Assembly: GCF_007005445.1 (NCBI RefSeq)
Contig: NZ_CP041387.1
Location: forward strand, 1,736,001 to 1,800,000
DNA length: 64,000 nt
Direction: 5' to 3'
Origin: Rhodopseudomonas palustris
Lineage (GTDB): Bacteria > Pseudomonadota > Alphaproteobacteria > Rhizobiales > Xanthobacteraceae
In this document: positions 48,039 to 57,397 of the stretch, piece after piece
Layout of the letters: every line of letters starts with the position of its first letter
Position numbering within the stretch: the stretch's first letter is position 1
The notes under the pieces: generated by a model
What the model was told of the DNA's origin: nothing
Databases searched by the model: none
The model's input: the letters and a program-made list of their open reading frames with translations, nothing else
Translations under genes and position numbers: made by a program

Positions 48039-48827
48039 ATGGCAGAGCCGCAGATCCAACTCAGCGTTCGAGACGTCCGCAAGGTGTTTCCCGGAAAGGG
48101 CGGCGCCGTGCCGGTTCTCGACGGTCTGTCCTTCGATATCTACGAGCGCGACTTCGTCAGCATCATCGGGCCGAGCGGGTGCGGCAAGACGACGATCTTC
48201 AATGTGATCGCCGGATTGCTCAACGCCGACAGCGGCAGCCTGATCTATCGCGGTGAGCCGGTCAGCAGCCTGCGCGGCCGCATCGGCTACATGATGCAGA
48301 AGGACCTGCTGTTTCCCTGGCGGACAGTGCTGGAAAACGTGCTGCTCGGCCTGCGCGTGCGCGGCGTCGCCGACGCCGAAGCGCTCGACACCGCCCGCGA
48401 GTATCTGTCGACCTTCGGCCTGTCCGGCTTCGAGAAGGCCTATCCGAAAACACTGTCGGGCGGCATGCGCCAGCGCGTGGCGCTGATCCGGACGCTGATC
48501 ATGGACCCCGACATTCTGCTGCTCGACGAGCCGTTCTCCGCGCTCGACTACCAGACGCGGCTGTATCTCGAAGGCGTGCTGATGGAGGCGGTCGAGACCT
48601 TCCACAAGACCGTCATCCTGATCACCCACGACGTCGACGAGGCCGTGGCCCTGTCCAAGCGCGTGGTGGCGCTGAGCGGGCGGCCGACCCGGGTCAAGAA
48701 CGTCCACCACATCGATATCGAGCGTGCCGGACCGGTCGAGGCGCGCAGCGATCACCGCTTCTCCGAGTATTTCCACATGCTCTGCGGCGAGCTCGACATT
48801 CAAACCCGAAAAGTGAAGTCCCACTGA
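48039..48827 (+). CDS. ABC transporter ATP-binding protein (nitrate/sulfonate/taurine type)
   Basis: 262-residue ATPase of an importer of the SsuB/TauB/NrtD family. Walker A GPSGCGKTT, Q-loop YMMQKDLLFPW, ABC signature LSGGMRQRVAL, Walker B ILLLDEPFSALD and the H-loop in LITHDVDEA are intact. ATG 48039 has AAAGGAGC seven bases upstream, better than the in-frame start 36 bases earlier. Its stop overlaps the permease start (ATGA region), indicating coupling. The substrate is not evident from sequence; context with the amidase suggests an amide or N-substituted compound. Confidence 0.94.
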   Translation: MAEPQIQLSVRDVRKVFPGKGGAVPVLDGLSFDIYERDFVSIIGPSGCGKTTIFNVIAGLLNADSGSLIYRGEPVSSLRGRIGYMMQKDLLFPWRTVLENVLLGLRVRGVADAEALDTAREYLSTFGLSGFEKAYPKTLSGGMRQRVALIRTLIMDPDILLLDEPFSALDYQTRLYLEGVLMEAVETFHKTVILITHDVDEAVALSKRVVALSGRPTRVKNVHHIDIERAGPVEARSDHRFSEYFHMLCGELDIQTRKVKSH

Positions 48828-49705
48828 TGAGCAGCGCAACAGACGTCGGATCGCCGTCGGGCGGCAATGCCGCGATTGCCAATCGCGAAAAGATCAGCGC
48901 GGCCCAGCGCCTGATCGTGGCGTTCGATACTCACATCGGCCGTACCGTGCTGCAGACGCTGGCCGTTGTGGCGTTTTTCCTGGTGTGGGAGTTCGGCGTC
49001 CATATGGGGTGGATTTCCGAATTCCTGGTCGGCAAGCCGTCCGGAATCTGGCTGCGTTTCGAGACTCAGATGCTCGACGGCTCGCTGATCGTCGACAGCG
49101 GATACACCTTGTACGAGGCGATCCTCGGTTTCGTCGTCGGCACTATCATCGGATCGATCCTCGGCCTCGCGATGTGGTACTCGGTCTTCGTTGCGCGGAT
49201 GACCGAACCGTTCATCGTGGCGTTGAACAGCGTGCCGAAGATCGCTCTGGCACCGGTCATTCTGTTGTGGTTCGGCACGGGTCTGTTGTCGAAGGTGGTT
49301 CTGGTGGTGTCGATGACGGCGCTGGTGGCGCTGATCGCGGCCTATCAAGCGGCCAAGGACAGCGACAAGGATCTGCAATCGCTGATGATCTCGATGGGCG
49401 GCTCCAAGCACCAGATCTTTTACAGCGTGATCATCCCGTCTTCGTTGCCGGCGATCATCGCGACCTTCCGGATCAACATCGGCTTCGCGCTGGTCGGCGC
49501 GGTGGTCGGAGAGTTTATCTCCTCCAAGCGTGGCCTCGGCCATCTCGTCTACAACGCATCGAGCCTCTACGACCTCAACTCGGTCTGGGTCGGCCTGTTC
49601 GTCCTGATGTTCATGGGCTTCGTGCTCTACCACGGGATCGATGCGCTGGAGCGCTACCTGCTGCCTTGGAAGCAGGACGCCGGACACGTCCGGATTCAGG
49701 CCTAG
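48827..49705 (+). CDS. ABC transporter permease (SsuC/TauC type)
   Basis: 292-residue inner-membrane permease with six predicted helices. The EAA-loop docking site for the ATPase is around GGSKHQIFYSVIIPSSLPAIIA. An unusually long hydrophilic N-terminus of about 40 residues precedes the first helix. The start overlaps the ATPase stop by one base. Pairs with the ATPase and binding protein on either side. Confidence 0.93.
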   Translation: MSSATDVGSPSGGNAAIANREKISAAQRLIVAFDTHIGRTVLQTLAVVAFFLVWEFGVHMGWISEFLVGKPSGIWLRFETQMLDGSLIVDSGYTLYEAILGFVVGTIIGSILGLAMWYSVFVARMTEPFIVALNSVPKIALAPVILLWFGTGLLSKVVLVVSMTALVALIAAYQAAKDSDKDLQSLMISMGGSKHQIFYSVIIPSSLPAIIATFRINIGFALVGAVVGEFISSKRGLGHLVYNASSLYDLNSVWVGLFVLMFMGFVLYHGIDALERYLLPWKQDAGHVRIQA

Positions 49706-49761
49706 ACCCGGCCGCACCAACTACCACCATCCTGTTCACTCAACCTCGGAGCCGAAACCTC

Positions 49762-50739
49762 ATGCGTTCGATCGGAAGACTCGTCGGTGCAGCCACTGTC
49801 GTGGCGTCGCTTGTGATCTCGACAGCGGTGCCAACCGCGGCGATGGCCAAGCAGGTCAAGATCTCGCAGGCCTTTCAATCCATGCTCTACCTGCCGTTCT
49901 ACGTCGCGCTGGACAAGGGCTTCTTCAAGCAGCAGGGCCTCGACGTCGACAAGGAAACCGCAGGCTCGCCGACGACGGCGCTGTCCGCGGTTCTGTCGGG
50001 GAGTGCGTCGTTCTCGATCCACGGCCCGGAATGGACCGCGATCGCCAACTCGAAGGGTGCCGACGTCGCCATCATCTGCAACGTCGTGAATGGCGCCGCG
50101 GTGTGGGTCGCTGCCACGCCCGACTTCAAGTACGACACGCTGCAGGATCTGAAAGGCCAGAAGGTCGTCGCCGGTCTGATGCCGACCACCAGCACTTCGC
50201 TGTTCATGAAGCTGCTGAAGGACAACGGCATGAAGCCGGATTCCGACGTCGATCTACTGCAGGTGCAGATCGGCTCCGAACCGGGCCCGTTCCTCGGCGG
50301 TCAGGCCAAGCTCGCGGTGCTGTACGAGCCGGGCCTCGACCAAGTGGTGGCCAAGGGCATGAAGGTGGTGATCGGCTTCCCGAAAGCCTACGGTCCGTAT
50401 GCGTTCTCGTCGATCACCGCGCGCAAGGGTGTCGATCCCAAGGACGCGCAGGCGGTCGTCAATGCGATGGAGCTGGCGCTGCGCTTCATGAAGAACAATC
50501 CGGATGAGACGGTCGCAATCGCCCAGAAGGAATTCCCGACGCTCGATCCTAAGATCGTCGAAGCGGCGGTGCGGCGGATGATGGCGGAGAACGTCTATCC
50601 GAGCAGCGTGCAGACCACGCAGCAGGCGTTCGAGACCGCGATGCAGACCCAGATCGCGCTCGGCAATCTGAAGCAGGCTCCGAAGTACGAGGATTTCGTC
50701 ATCCAGGACTACGTCAAGCCGGCGCTCGCGTTGAAGTAA
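49762..50739 (+). CDS. ABC transporter substrate-binding protein (SsuA/NMT1-like)
   Basis: 325-residue periplasmic binding protein. A Sec signal peptide covers about residues 1-30, ending in AMA, followed by the NMT1/SsuA-type fold starting KQVKISQAFQSMLYLPFYVALDKGFFKQQGLDV, which is characteristic of nitrate/sulfonate/taurine/thiamine-precursor binders. The ligand is unknown. ATG 49762 lies 57 bp after the permease stop. A hairpin follows the stop, before the amidase. Confidence 0.93.
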   Translation: MRSIGRLVGAATVVASLVISTAVPTAAMAKQVKISQAFQSMLYLPFYVALDKGFFKQQGLDVDKETAGSPTTALSAVLSGSASFSIHGPEWTAIANSKGADVAIICNVVNGAAVWVAATPDFKYDTLQDLKGQKVVAGLMPTTSTSLFMKLLKDNGMKPDSDVDLLQVQIGSEPGPFLGGQAKLAVLYEPGLDQVVAKGMKVVIGFPKAYGPYAFSSITARKGVDPKDAQAVVNAMELALRFMKNNPDETVAIAQKEFPTLDPKIVEAAVRRMMAENVYPSSVQTTQQAFETAMQTQIALGNLKQAPKYEDFVIQDYVKPALALK

Positions 50740-50741
50740 TC

Positions 50742-50786
50742 AAGACGAAACGCCGGCGGTCCGAGGTGATCGCCGGCGTTGTCTTC
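50742..50786 (+). terminator. Intra-operon stem-loop between binding protein and amidase
   Basis: AACGCCGGCG (50749-50758) / CGCCGGCGTT (50772-50781) form a perfect 10-bp stem, extended by AAGAC / GTCTT outside a two-base bulge. No T-run follows. It probably protects the upstream mRNA or attenuates into the amidase gene. Confidence 0.5.
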
Positions 50787-50814
50787 CCGTGCCGTGCCGA
50801 GGACCATTTCCATC

Positions 50815-52092
50815 ATGTCGTCTCCGTTGGGACTGCTCGCAGTCCACCGCGCGTTCCGTGAAGGAACGCTGAGCCCCGCCGAGTATCTTGCAACCTGCAC
50901 CCAGCGCGCCGACGAGGTCGAGCCGTGGCTGAAGGCGTTCTGTCATCGTCTGCCGGCCGATCAGCTCGCGGGCGGCGAGGGGCCGCTGGCCGGCATCCCG
51001 ATCGGCATCAAGGACATCATCGCCACCGCCGGCATCCCGACCACCAACGGATCGCGGGTCTACGCCGATCACGTTCCGGATCAGGACGCGCCGATCGTCG
51101 CGCGGATCAAACAGCTTGGCGGTATCGTGTTCGGCAAGACGGTGAGCACCGAGTTCGCCTGGCGCAGCCCCGGGCCGACGGTGAATCCCCACAACCCGCA
51201 GCACACGCCCGGCGGCTCGTCGAGCGGCTCGGCTGCCGCGGTGGCGGCCGGCATCGTGCCGATGGCGCTCGGCACCCAGACGGTCGGCTCTGTGGTGCGG
51301 CCCGCCGCCTATTGCGGCATCGTGGGCTTCAAGCCGAGCTTCGGCGCGATTGTTCGCGACGGCGTTCACCCATTGGCGCAATCGCTCGATCACGTCGGAT
51401 TCTTGACCCGATCGGTCGAGGACGCGGCGTTCGCATTTGGCTTGCTGGCCGACGGCGCCGACGCCGGGGCGGCAGCCCAAGCCGTCGAGGGAGACGTCCT
51501 TCCGGCCGCCTCGTCGCTCCGCCTCGGTGTGGTTCGTCCGCCGATCTGGGATCGGGTCAGTGCCGAACAGAACCAGGCGTTCGAGGCGGCGCTGGACACG
51601 CTCCGACGCGCGGGCGCCAGCGTTGAGCCGCTGGCGCTTCCCGAACGTTATTGGCAGGGCTTCGAAGCCGCGGAAATCATCCTGGCGGCGGAGGCGGCTG
51701 CGATCTTCAATGAGCTGGTGACGCAGCATCCCGACCTGACCAGTCCGCAACTGAAGGAACTGGTGGCGGCCGGCAACGCGATCAGCGCGCCGCGCTACAT
51801 CTGGGCCCATCAGTTGCAGGCATCGCTGCAACAGGAGCTCCCCCGCCATCTGAGCGGCCTCGACGGCATCCTGACGGCCCCCGCGCCGGGAGAGGCGCCG
51901 GAAGGATTGGCCTACACCGGAGACGCCAGCTTCTGTGCGCTGTGGACCATGCTGGGCGTGCCGGCGCTGACGATGCCGATCGCCCGGTCGGCCCGCGGCC
52001 TGCCGCTCGGCCTGCAGGTGATCGGCGGCTTTGGCGAGGACGCCAGGCTGCTGCGCACCGCGCGGGTGGTCGAAGCGCAACTGGCGAACTGA
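50815..52092 (+). CDS. Amidase (amidase-signature family)
   Basis: 425-residue amidase-signature hydrolase. The catalytic triad fits K66 (GIPIGIKDI), cis-Ser S136 region (GGSSSGSAAA) and nucleophile S159 in QTVGSVVRPAAYCG, where most family members read GGSIRxPA. Length is short but complete (Glu-tRNA amidotransferase GatA is about 480-490), and no gatC/gatB is nearby, so this is a catabolic amidase. Substrate unknown; linkage to the importer and GntR regulator suggests the imported amide. ATG 50815 has AGGA about ten bases upstream. Confidence 0.9.
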   Translation: MSSPLGLLAVHRAFREGTLSPAEYLATCTQRADEVEPWLKAFCHRLPADQLAGGEGPLAGIPIGIKDIIATAGIPTTNGSRVYADHVPDQDAPIVARIKQLGGIVFGKTVSTEFAWRSPGPTVNPHNPQHTPGGSSSGSAAAVAAGIVPMALGTQTVGSVVRPAAYCGIVGFKPSFGAIVRDGVHPLAQSLDHVGFLTRSVEDAAFAFGLLADGADAGAAAQAVEGDVLPAASSLRLGVVRPPIWDRVSAEQNQAFEAALDTLRRAGASVEPLALPERYWQGFEAAEIILAAEAAAIFNELVTQHPDLTSPQLKELVAAGNAISAPRYIWAHQLQASLQQELPRHLSGLDGILTAPAPGEAPEGLAYTGDASFCALWTMLGVPALTMPIARSARGLPLGLQVIGGFGEDARLLRTARVVEAQLAN

Positions 52093-52133
52093 CTCGATCG
52101 ACGCGCGGCTGCTGCTTTGCCGCCGCGCGACGG

Positions 52134-53939
52134 TTAGGATCGCACCTTGACGTAGCTGCCCGGCGCGTCTTCCAGCGGCGGGTAGGCTTCGTTGCCGATG
52201 GCGCGGGCCGGGACCTGCTCGTCGTCGAACTGGCCGATCCAGCGGCGCCAGTCCGGCCACCACGAGCCTTTGTGTTCCTCGGCGCCGTTCAGCCAGTTGG
52301 CGACCGAACCGGCAAGGATGTCCGGGTTGGTCCAGTACTGGTACTTGTTGGCCGCCGGCGGATTGATCACGCCGGCGATATGGCCGGAGCCGGACAGCAC
52401 GAACTTCACCGGACCACCGAAGAACTGCGAGCCGTACAGCACCGACTCCGCCGGCGCGATGTGGTCTTCGCGGGTGGCGAGGTTGTAGATCGGCACCTTG
52501 ACCTTGGTGAGATCGAGCGTGGTGTTGTCCAGCACCATGGTGCCGGCCGACAGCTTGTTGTCGAGATAGCAGTTGCGTAGGTAGTACGAGTGGTTCGCCG
52601 CCGGCATCCTTGTGGCGTCGGAATTCCAGTGCAGCAGGTCGAACGCCTGCGGCGGCTGGCCCTTCAGGTAGTTATTGACGACGTAGGACCAGATCAGGTC
52701 GTTCGGCCGCAGCATGTTGAAGGCCATCGCCATCTTGGCGCCTTCGAGCACCCCGGTGATCTTCATTTCACGTTCGACCGCCGAGATCTGCTCCTCGTCG
52801 ACGAACACCATCAGGTCGCCGGCGTGGGTAAAATCGACCTGCGTGGTCAGGAAGGTCGCTGAGGTCACGCGGACCCGGCGGCGTTCGGCGAGCCACGCCA
52901 GCGTCGAGGCGAGCAGGGTGCCGCCGACGCAGTAACCCAGCGTGTGCACCTTCATCTCGCCGGTGACGTGCTCGATCACGTCCATCGCGGTCAGCGGGCC
53001 GAGCTTCATGTAGTCCGCGAAATCCTTGTCGGCGAGGCTCTTGTCCGGGTTGACCCAGGAGATCACGAACACCGTGAGGCCCTGGTCGACGCACCATTTG
53101 ATGAACGATTTTTCGGGTTTCAGGTCGAGAATGTAGTATTTGTTGATCCACGGCGGCACGATCAGCAGCGGGGTGCGCTGCACCGTCTCGGTGGCGGGCT
53201 CATACTGGATGAGCTGCATGATCTCGTTCTGGAAGATCACTTTGCCCGGGGTCACCGCCATGTTGACGCCGACCTCGAGCCCGGCCGGGTCGGATTGTCG
53301 GATCTTCAGGTGGCCGCGACCGGATTGGATGTCGTCGGCCAGCATCTTCATGCCGCGCACCAGATTGTCGCCGCTTGCTTCCAGCGTCTGGCGCGTCAGC
53401 TCCGGATTGGTCATCACGAAATTGGACGGCGCCAGCGCAGTGGTGAGCTGCTGGACGTAGAACGCCGCCTTGCGCTTGGTGTGGGGATCAATCTCGGCGT
53501 TCTTCACCAGTTCGTCCGCCCACTGCGTGGTCAGCAGATAGGCCTGCATCAGGAAGTCGTAGAACGCGTTGGTCTTCCATTCCGCCGCTGCGAACCGCTT
53601 GTCGCGCGGCGAGGGGGCGATCGCCGGCTCGGCCTGTTCGCCGGCGAGGCGCTTCGAAGCTGCGCCCCACAATTCGAGATACGACTTGCCGAGCTTCTGC
53701 TGTAGCTCGTTGGACCGGGTCTGATCGGACAGCCAATAATTGGCGACCGTGGAGAAGCTCCGGACCATTTCGGTCAGACCCGGTGGCGGGTGACCTTCCG
53801 GCGGCACCGCGCCGTTCTGCGACTTCATCATCGTCGCCAGGGCCTGGCTGCCAGACTCCATCGCCTGCGCCAGATTGCGGGCGAATGCATCCGGATCGAA
53901 CTTCGGGGGCGCCTTGGATTCAGGGAGCATGTCGGTCAT
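52134..53939 (-). CDS. phaC: Poly(3-hydroxyalkanoate) synthase, class I
   Basis: Polymerises (R)-3-hydroxyacyl-CoA into PHA granules. 601 residues, class I length. The PHA-synthase lipase-like box is GYCVGG with nucleophile C337; the catalytic Asp is in TREDHIAPAES and the His in GSGHIAGVINPP. The N-terminal ~220 residues are the variable class I domain. No phaA/phaB or phasin gene lies in the window. Converges on the amidase (41-bp gap). Confidence 0.96.
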   Translation of the reverse strand: MTDMLPESKAPPKFDPDAFARNLAQAMESGSQALATMMKSQNGAVPPEGHPPPGLTEMVRSFSTVANYWLSDQTRSNELQQKLGKSYLELWGAASKRLAGEQAEPAIAPSPRDKRFAAAEWKTNAFYDFLMQAYLLTTQWADELVKNAEIDPHTKRKAAFYVQQLTTALAPSNFVMTNPELTRQTLEASGDNLVRGMKMLADDIQSGRGHLKIRQSDPAGLEVGVNMAVTPGKVIFQNEIMQLIQYEPATETVQRTPLLIVPPWINKYYILDLKPEKSFIKWCVDQGLTVFVISWVNPDKSLADKDFADYMKLGPLTAMDVIEHVTGEMKVHTLGYCVGGTLLASTLAWLAERRRVRVTSATFLTTQVDFTHAGDLMVFVDEEQISAVEREMKITGVLEGAKMAMAFNMLRPNDLIWSYVVNNYLKGQPPQAFDLLHWNSDATRMPAANHSYYLRNCYLDNKLSAGTMVLDNTTLDLTKVKVPIYNLATREDHIAPAESVLYGSQFFGGPVKFVLSGSGHIAGVINPPAANKYQYWTNPDILAGSVANWLNGAEEHKGSWWPDWRRWIGQFDDEQVPARAIGNEAYPPLEDAPGSYVKVRS

Positions 53940-54266
53940 GGGGCAACACTACAGTCCGGTGCAAAAAATCCGCTGAGATTTGTCGTCGCGCCCCTGGATG
54001 ATGGCATAGTTCGGTAAACGTCGCTGATTTCGATGTGCTGCACTGCGACAAATTGCGCTTGATTTGGCCACATTGGCATCCCACTGAGACGGTCGGGTCG
54101 GTTATTGTCGTCGGTCGGTGCTGGCCGGTTCGGACCCAATTGAGCTAGAGTGTAAATTCGCAAGTGCGGCGATCGTTGCGAGCCGCGACGATCGAGAAGG
54201 CGGGGCCGCGTGAAGGCGAGTTGGGGAATGCGAGGAGCTGGCACGGGGGGGCGAACAGGGGGCGGC
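53940..54266. other. Divergent region between phaC and lipoprotein gene
   Basis: 327 bp without a confident gene. It has a less GC-rich core around 54000-54170. A possible PhaR-type site (separate entry) lies about 100 bases upstream of phaC. Weak reading frames on the right side could extend the lipoprotein gene upstream. Confidence 0.4.
54036..54050 (-). promoter_or_regulatory. Possible PhaR operator upstream of phaC
   Basis: TGCTGCACTGCGACA, followed by AATTGCGC, resembles the TGC/GCA-rich boxes bound by PhaR upstream of phasin and pha genes in alphaproteobacteria. The match is by recollection of the motif style, not alignment. Confidence 0.35.
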
Positions 54267-54575
54267 ATGCGGGGCACTTTGATTGCCGCGTTGCTGGTAG
54301 CCGGTTGCGCGCTCGGCGGATGCTCGGTTTCGCTGTCCGATATGCCGCTGCTCGGCGGCAGCGATACTCCCGCCAAACCCAAGGAAGCCGCATTTCCGGC
54401 CGTGAACGACCTGCCGGCTGATCGCGAGGAAGCGGTGCTGGCGCCGGCCGAGCGCAACAAGATCGAGCAGGAATTGATTGCGGCCCGCGAACGCCAGGCG
54501 AACGCGAATGCCAGCGCGGGCGCTCCGGCGCCGGCCGCGGGTACCGCGGCCGCCAGAACGGCGGCGTCGAGATAG
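54267..54575 (+). CDS. Small predicted lipoprotein
   Basis: 102 residues from ATG 54267: a short hydrophobic leader LIAALLVAGC with lipobox (V-A-G-C, or L-G-G-C five residues on) directs lipidation. The mature part has a Pro/Lys stretch, then AERNKIEQELIAARERQAN, a helical segment, and an Ala/Thr-rich end. No family recognised. GTG 54210 and ATG 54228 in frame would add up to 19 residues of Gly/Arg-rich sequence, which makes a poor signal peptide. Function unknown. Confidence 0.65.
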   Translation: MRGTLIAALLVAGCALGGCSVSLSDMPLLGGSDTPAKPKEAAFPAVNDLPADREEAVLAPAERNKIEQELIAARERQANANASAGAPAPAAGTAAARTAASR

Positions 54576-54759
54576 CCGGACCGACGCCGCCATCGACGAC
54601 TCGCCGCCGGGGCAGGTGAAGATCGCGAGCAGGCTGCATGTCAGCCTTGTCGCCAACAGCCGCAAATTCGATCGAATCAGGGAGTTGCTGCGCGTTTATC
54701 GGATTCCCCTCCGATCAAGAACGCGGTAACGATCCCACCGTTACCCGGAGTCGAGGACC

Positions 54760-55980
54760 ATGGAAGAATTCTACCGCATCCGCCGCTTGCCGCCTTACGT
54801 GTTCGAGCAGGTCAACCGGGCCAAGGCCGCCGCGCGCAACGCCGGAGCCGACATCATCGATCTCGGGATGGGCAATCCGGATCTGCCGGCGCCGCAGCAC
54901 GTCCTGGACAAGCTGAAGGACACCCTCGGCAAGCCGCGCACCGACCGCTACTCCGCCTCCCGCGGCATCACCGGTCTGCGCAAAGCCCAGGCCGCCTATT
55001 ACGACCGCCGGTTCGGCGTGAAGCTGAATCCCGACACCCAGGTGGTGGCGACCCTCGGCTCCAAGGAAGGCTTCGCCAACGTCGCCCAGGCGATCACCGC
55101 TCCCGGCGACGTCGTGCTGTGCCCCAACCCGAGCTATCCGATCCACGCCTTCGGCTTCCTGATGGCGGGCGGCGTGATCCGCTCGGTGCCGGCCGAGCCG
55201 AGCCCCGACTTCTTCGCCGCGGCCGAGCGCTCGATCATCCATTCGATCCCCAAGCCGATCGCGCTGATCGCCTGCTATCCGTCTAACCCCACCGCCTATG
55301 TGGCTAGCCTCGACTTCTACAAGGATCTGGTGGCGTTCGCGAAGAAGCACGAGATCATGATCCTGTCGGATCTGGCCTATGCAGAGGTGTATTTCGACGA
55401 CAACAATCCGCCGCCGTCGGTGCTGCAGGTGCCGGGCGCGATGGACGTCACCGTCGAGTTCACCTCGATGTCCAAGACGTTTTCGATGGCCGGCTGGCGC
55501 ATGGGCTTCGCTGTCGGCAACGAGCGCATCATCGCCGCGCTGGCGCGGGTGAAGTCGTATCTCGATTACGGTGCGTTCACCCCGGTCCAGGTCGCCGCCA
55601 CTGCGGCCCTCAACGGGCCCGACGACTGCATCAAGGAAATGCGCGAGACCTATCGTAAGCGCCGCGACACCCTGGTGGAGAGCTTCGGTCGCGCCGGCTG
55701 GGACATTCCGCCGCCGTCCGCCTCGATGTTCGCCTGGGCGCCGCTGCCGCCGGCGTTCCGCGAGATCGGCAGCATGCAGTTCGCCACCCTGATGGTGGAG
55801 AAGTGTGGTGTTGTGGTGTCGCCCGGCGTCGGCTTCGGCGAGCACGGCGAGGGCTTTGTCCGCATCGCGATGGTGGAAAACGAGCAGCGCATCCGCCAGG
55901 CCGCGCGCGGCGTCCGACGCTTCCTTGAAAGCGGCGTCGAAACGTTGCACAACGTGGTGCCTCTCGCCGTTCAGCGATAG
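54760..55980 (+). CDS. alaC: Alanine/LL-diaminopimelate-type PLP aminotransferase (AlaC-like)
   Basis: Class I/II PLP aminotransferase of 406 residues, close in sequence to E. coli AlaC (YfdZ), a glutamate-pyruvate aminotransferase; many relatives are annotated LL-diaminopimelate aminotransferase. The N-terminus RIRRLPPYVF and DLGMGNPDLPAP, YSASRGITGLRKA, NPSYPIH and the PLP lysine in SMSKTFSMAGWRMGF are typical. It is followed by a hairpin and hom after 77 bp, a pairing common in alphaproteobacteria that hints at a link to aspartate-family metabolism. The exact substrate is unproved. Confidence 0.88.
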   Translation: MEEFYRIRRLPPYVFEQVNRAKAAARNAGADIIDLGMGNPDLPAPQHVLDKLKDTLGKPRTDRYSASRGITGLRKAQAAYYDRRFGVKLNPDTQVVATLGSKEGFANVAQAITAPGDVVLCPNPSYPIHAFGFLMAGGVIRSVPAEPSPDFFAAAERSIIHSIPKPIALIACYPSNPTAYVASLDFYKDLVAFAKKHEIMILSDLAYAEVYFDDNNPPPSVLQVPGAMDVTVEFTSMSKTFSMAGWRMGFAVGNERIIAALARVKSYLDYGAFTPVQVAATAALNGPDDCIKEMRETYRKRRDTLVESFGRAGWDIPPPSASMFAWAPLPPAFREIGSMQFATLMVEKCGVVVSPGVGFGEHGEGFVRIAMVENEQRIRQAARGVRRFLESGVETLHNVVPLAVQR

Positions 55981-55989
55981 GCCCTCATT

Positions 55990-56013
55990 GGAGGCCGCCC
56001 GCCGGCCTCCGGG
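55990..56013 (+). terminator. Stem-loop after alaC
   Basis: GGAGGCC (55990-55996) / GGCCTCC (56004-56010) with a 7-base loop, followed by GGGTCTTT. It could end the alaC transcript or reduce read-through to hom. Confidence 0.45.
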
Positions 56014-56057
56014 TCTTTCCCCAAGAAAAGCCGTTCCGGGCAGCAGGTCAGCGCGTC

Positions 56058-57383
56058 ATGGTCGCGCCACTCAGAGTGGGTATTGCGGGTCTCGGCACCG
56101 TGGGTGCCGAAGTCGTCCGTGTCATCGAACGGCAGGAGCGGACCTTGTCCGCTCGCTGCGGCCGTCCCGTGCGCGTGGTCGCGGTGACCGCGCGCTCCAA
56201 GGCGAAGAAGCGCGGGCTCGATCTTGCCGGCATCAAATGGGCCAAGAGCCCGCTGGCGATCGCCACCGATCCCGAGGTCGACTGCTTCGTCGAGCTGATC
56301 GGCGGCGCCGGCGATCCCGCCGGTCCTGCGATCGAGGCGGCGCTGGCTGCCGGCAAGGCGGTGGTTACCGCCAACAAGGCGCTGATCGCCAAGCACGGCC
56401 TCAAGCTCGCGTCGCTCGCCGAGAAGCACAATGCGGCGCTGAACTACGAGGCCGCCGTCGGCGCCGCGATCCCGGTGATCAAGACGCTGCGCGAGGGCCT
56501 CGCCGGCACCGACATCGACCGCATCTACGGCATTCTCAACGGCACCTGTAACTACATCCTGACCCGGATGGAGCAGGAGGGGCTGTCGTTCGACGACTGT
56601 CTCGCCGATGCCCAGCGGCTCGGTTACGCCGAAGCCGATCCGACCTTCGATATCGACGGCCACGACACCGCGCAGAAGCTGGCGATCCTGGCGAGCCTGG
56701 CGTTCGGCACCAAGGTATCGGAGAGCTCGGTCTACGTCGAAGGCATCCGCTCGATCACGCCGGAAGATCTGCGCGCAGCCGACGATCTCGGCTACCGCGT
56801 CAAGCTGCTCGGCGTCGCGGTGCGAACCGCCAAGGGCATCGAGCAGCGCGTGCATCCCACCATGGTGCCGAAGACATCGTCGATCGCGCAGGTGATGGGC
56901 GTCACCAACGCGGTGTCGATCGACGGCGACGGCATTCCGCCGATCACCCTGGTCGGCGCCGGCGCCGGTGCCGCTGCGACCGCGTCCGCCGTGGTGGCGG
57001 ATATCGCCGATGTCGCCCGCGGCATCCGCGCGGTGCCGTTCGGCCGGCCGGTGGCCGGGCTGAAGGCGACCGCGAAGGCGCCGATGCAGCGCCACGAGGG
57101 TGGCTATTACTTGCGGCTGCTGGCGCGCGATCACGCCGGCACCGCCGCGACCATCGCCAAGCGGCTGGCCGAGCAGGACATCTCGATCGAGTCGATCGTG
57201 CAGCGGCATCCGCACCGCAGCGTCGATGCCAACGGCAAGGCCGCCAAATCGTCGGTTCCGGTGCCGGTGATCCTGATTACTTACGCCACCGCCGAAGACG
57301 CGGTGCGCCGCGCCCTGCAGGCGGTGCAGCGCGACAAGGTGATCAGCGGCCGGCCACAGGTGATCCGGATCGAGAAGAACTGA
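56058..57383 (+). CDS. hom: Homoserine dehydrogenase
   Basis: NAD(P)-dependent reduction of aspartate semialdehyde to homoserine, entry to threonine, methionine and isoleucine synthesis. 441 residues: a Rossmann domain (VGIAGLGTVGAEVV), a catalytic domain with NKALIAKHG, LNGTCNYILTRM and EADPTFDIDGHDTAQKLAIL, and a C-terminal ACT domain (about 350-430) for threonine feedback control. A strong terminator follows before glpX. Confidence 0.96.
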   Translation: MVAPLRVGIAGLGTVGAEVVRVIERQERTLSARCGRPVRVVAVTARSKAKKRGLDLAGIKWAKSPLAIATDPEVDCFVELIGGAGDPAGPAIEAALAAGKAVVTANKALIAKHGLKLASLAEKHNAALNYEAAVGAAIPVIKTLREGLAGTDIDRIYGILNGTCNYILTRMEQEGLSFDDCLADAQRLGYAEADPTFDIDGHDTAQKLAILASLAFGTKVSESSVYVEGIRSITPEDLRAADDLGYRVKLLGVAVRTAKGIEQRVHPTMVPKTSSIAQVMGVTNAVSIDGDGIPPITLVGAGAGAAATASAVVADIADVARGIRAVPFGRPVAGLKATAKAPMQRHEGGYYLRLLARDHAGTAATIAKRLAEQDISIESIVQRHPHRSVDANGKAAKSSVPVPVILITYATAEDAVRRALQAVQRDKVISGRPQVIRIEKN

Positions 57384-57397
57384 GTTCGACCATTTGT

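Noticed and set aside
54210..54575. Longer form of the lipoprotein gene starting at GTG 54210
   Set aside because: The extra N-terminus is Gly/Arg-rich and does not fit a lipoprotein signal; the shorter start gives a clean lipobox, though the choice is not certain.
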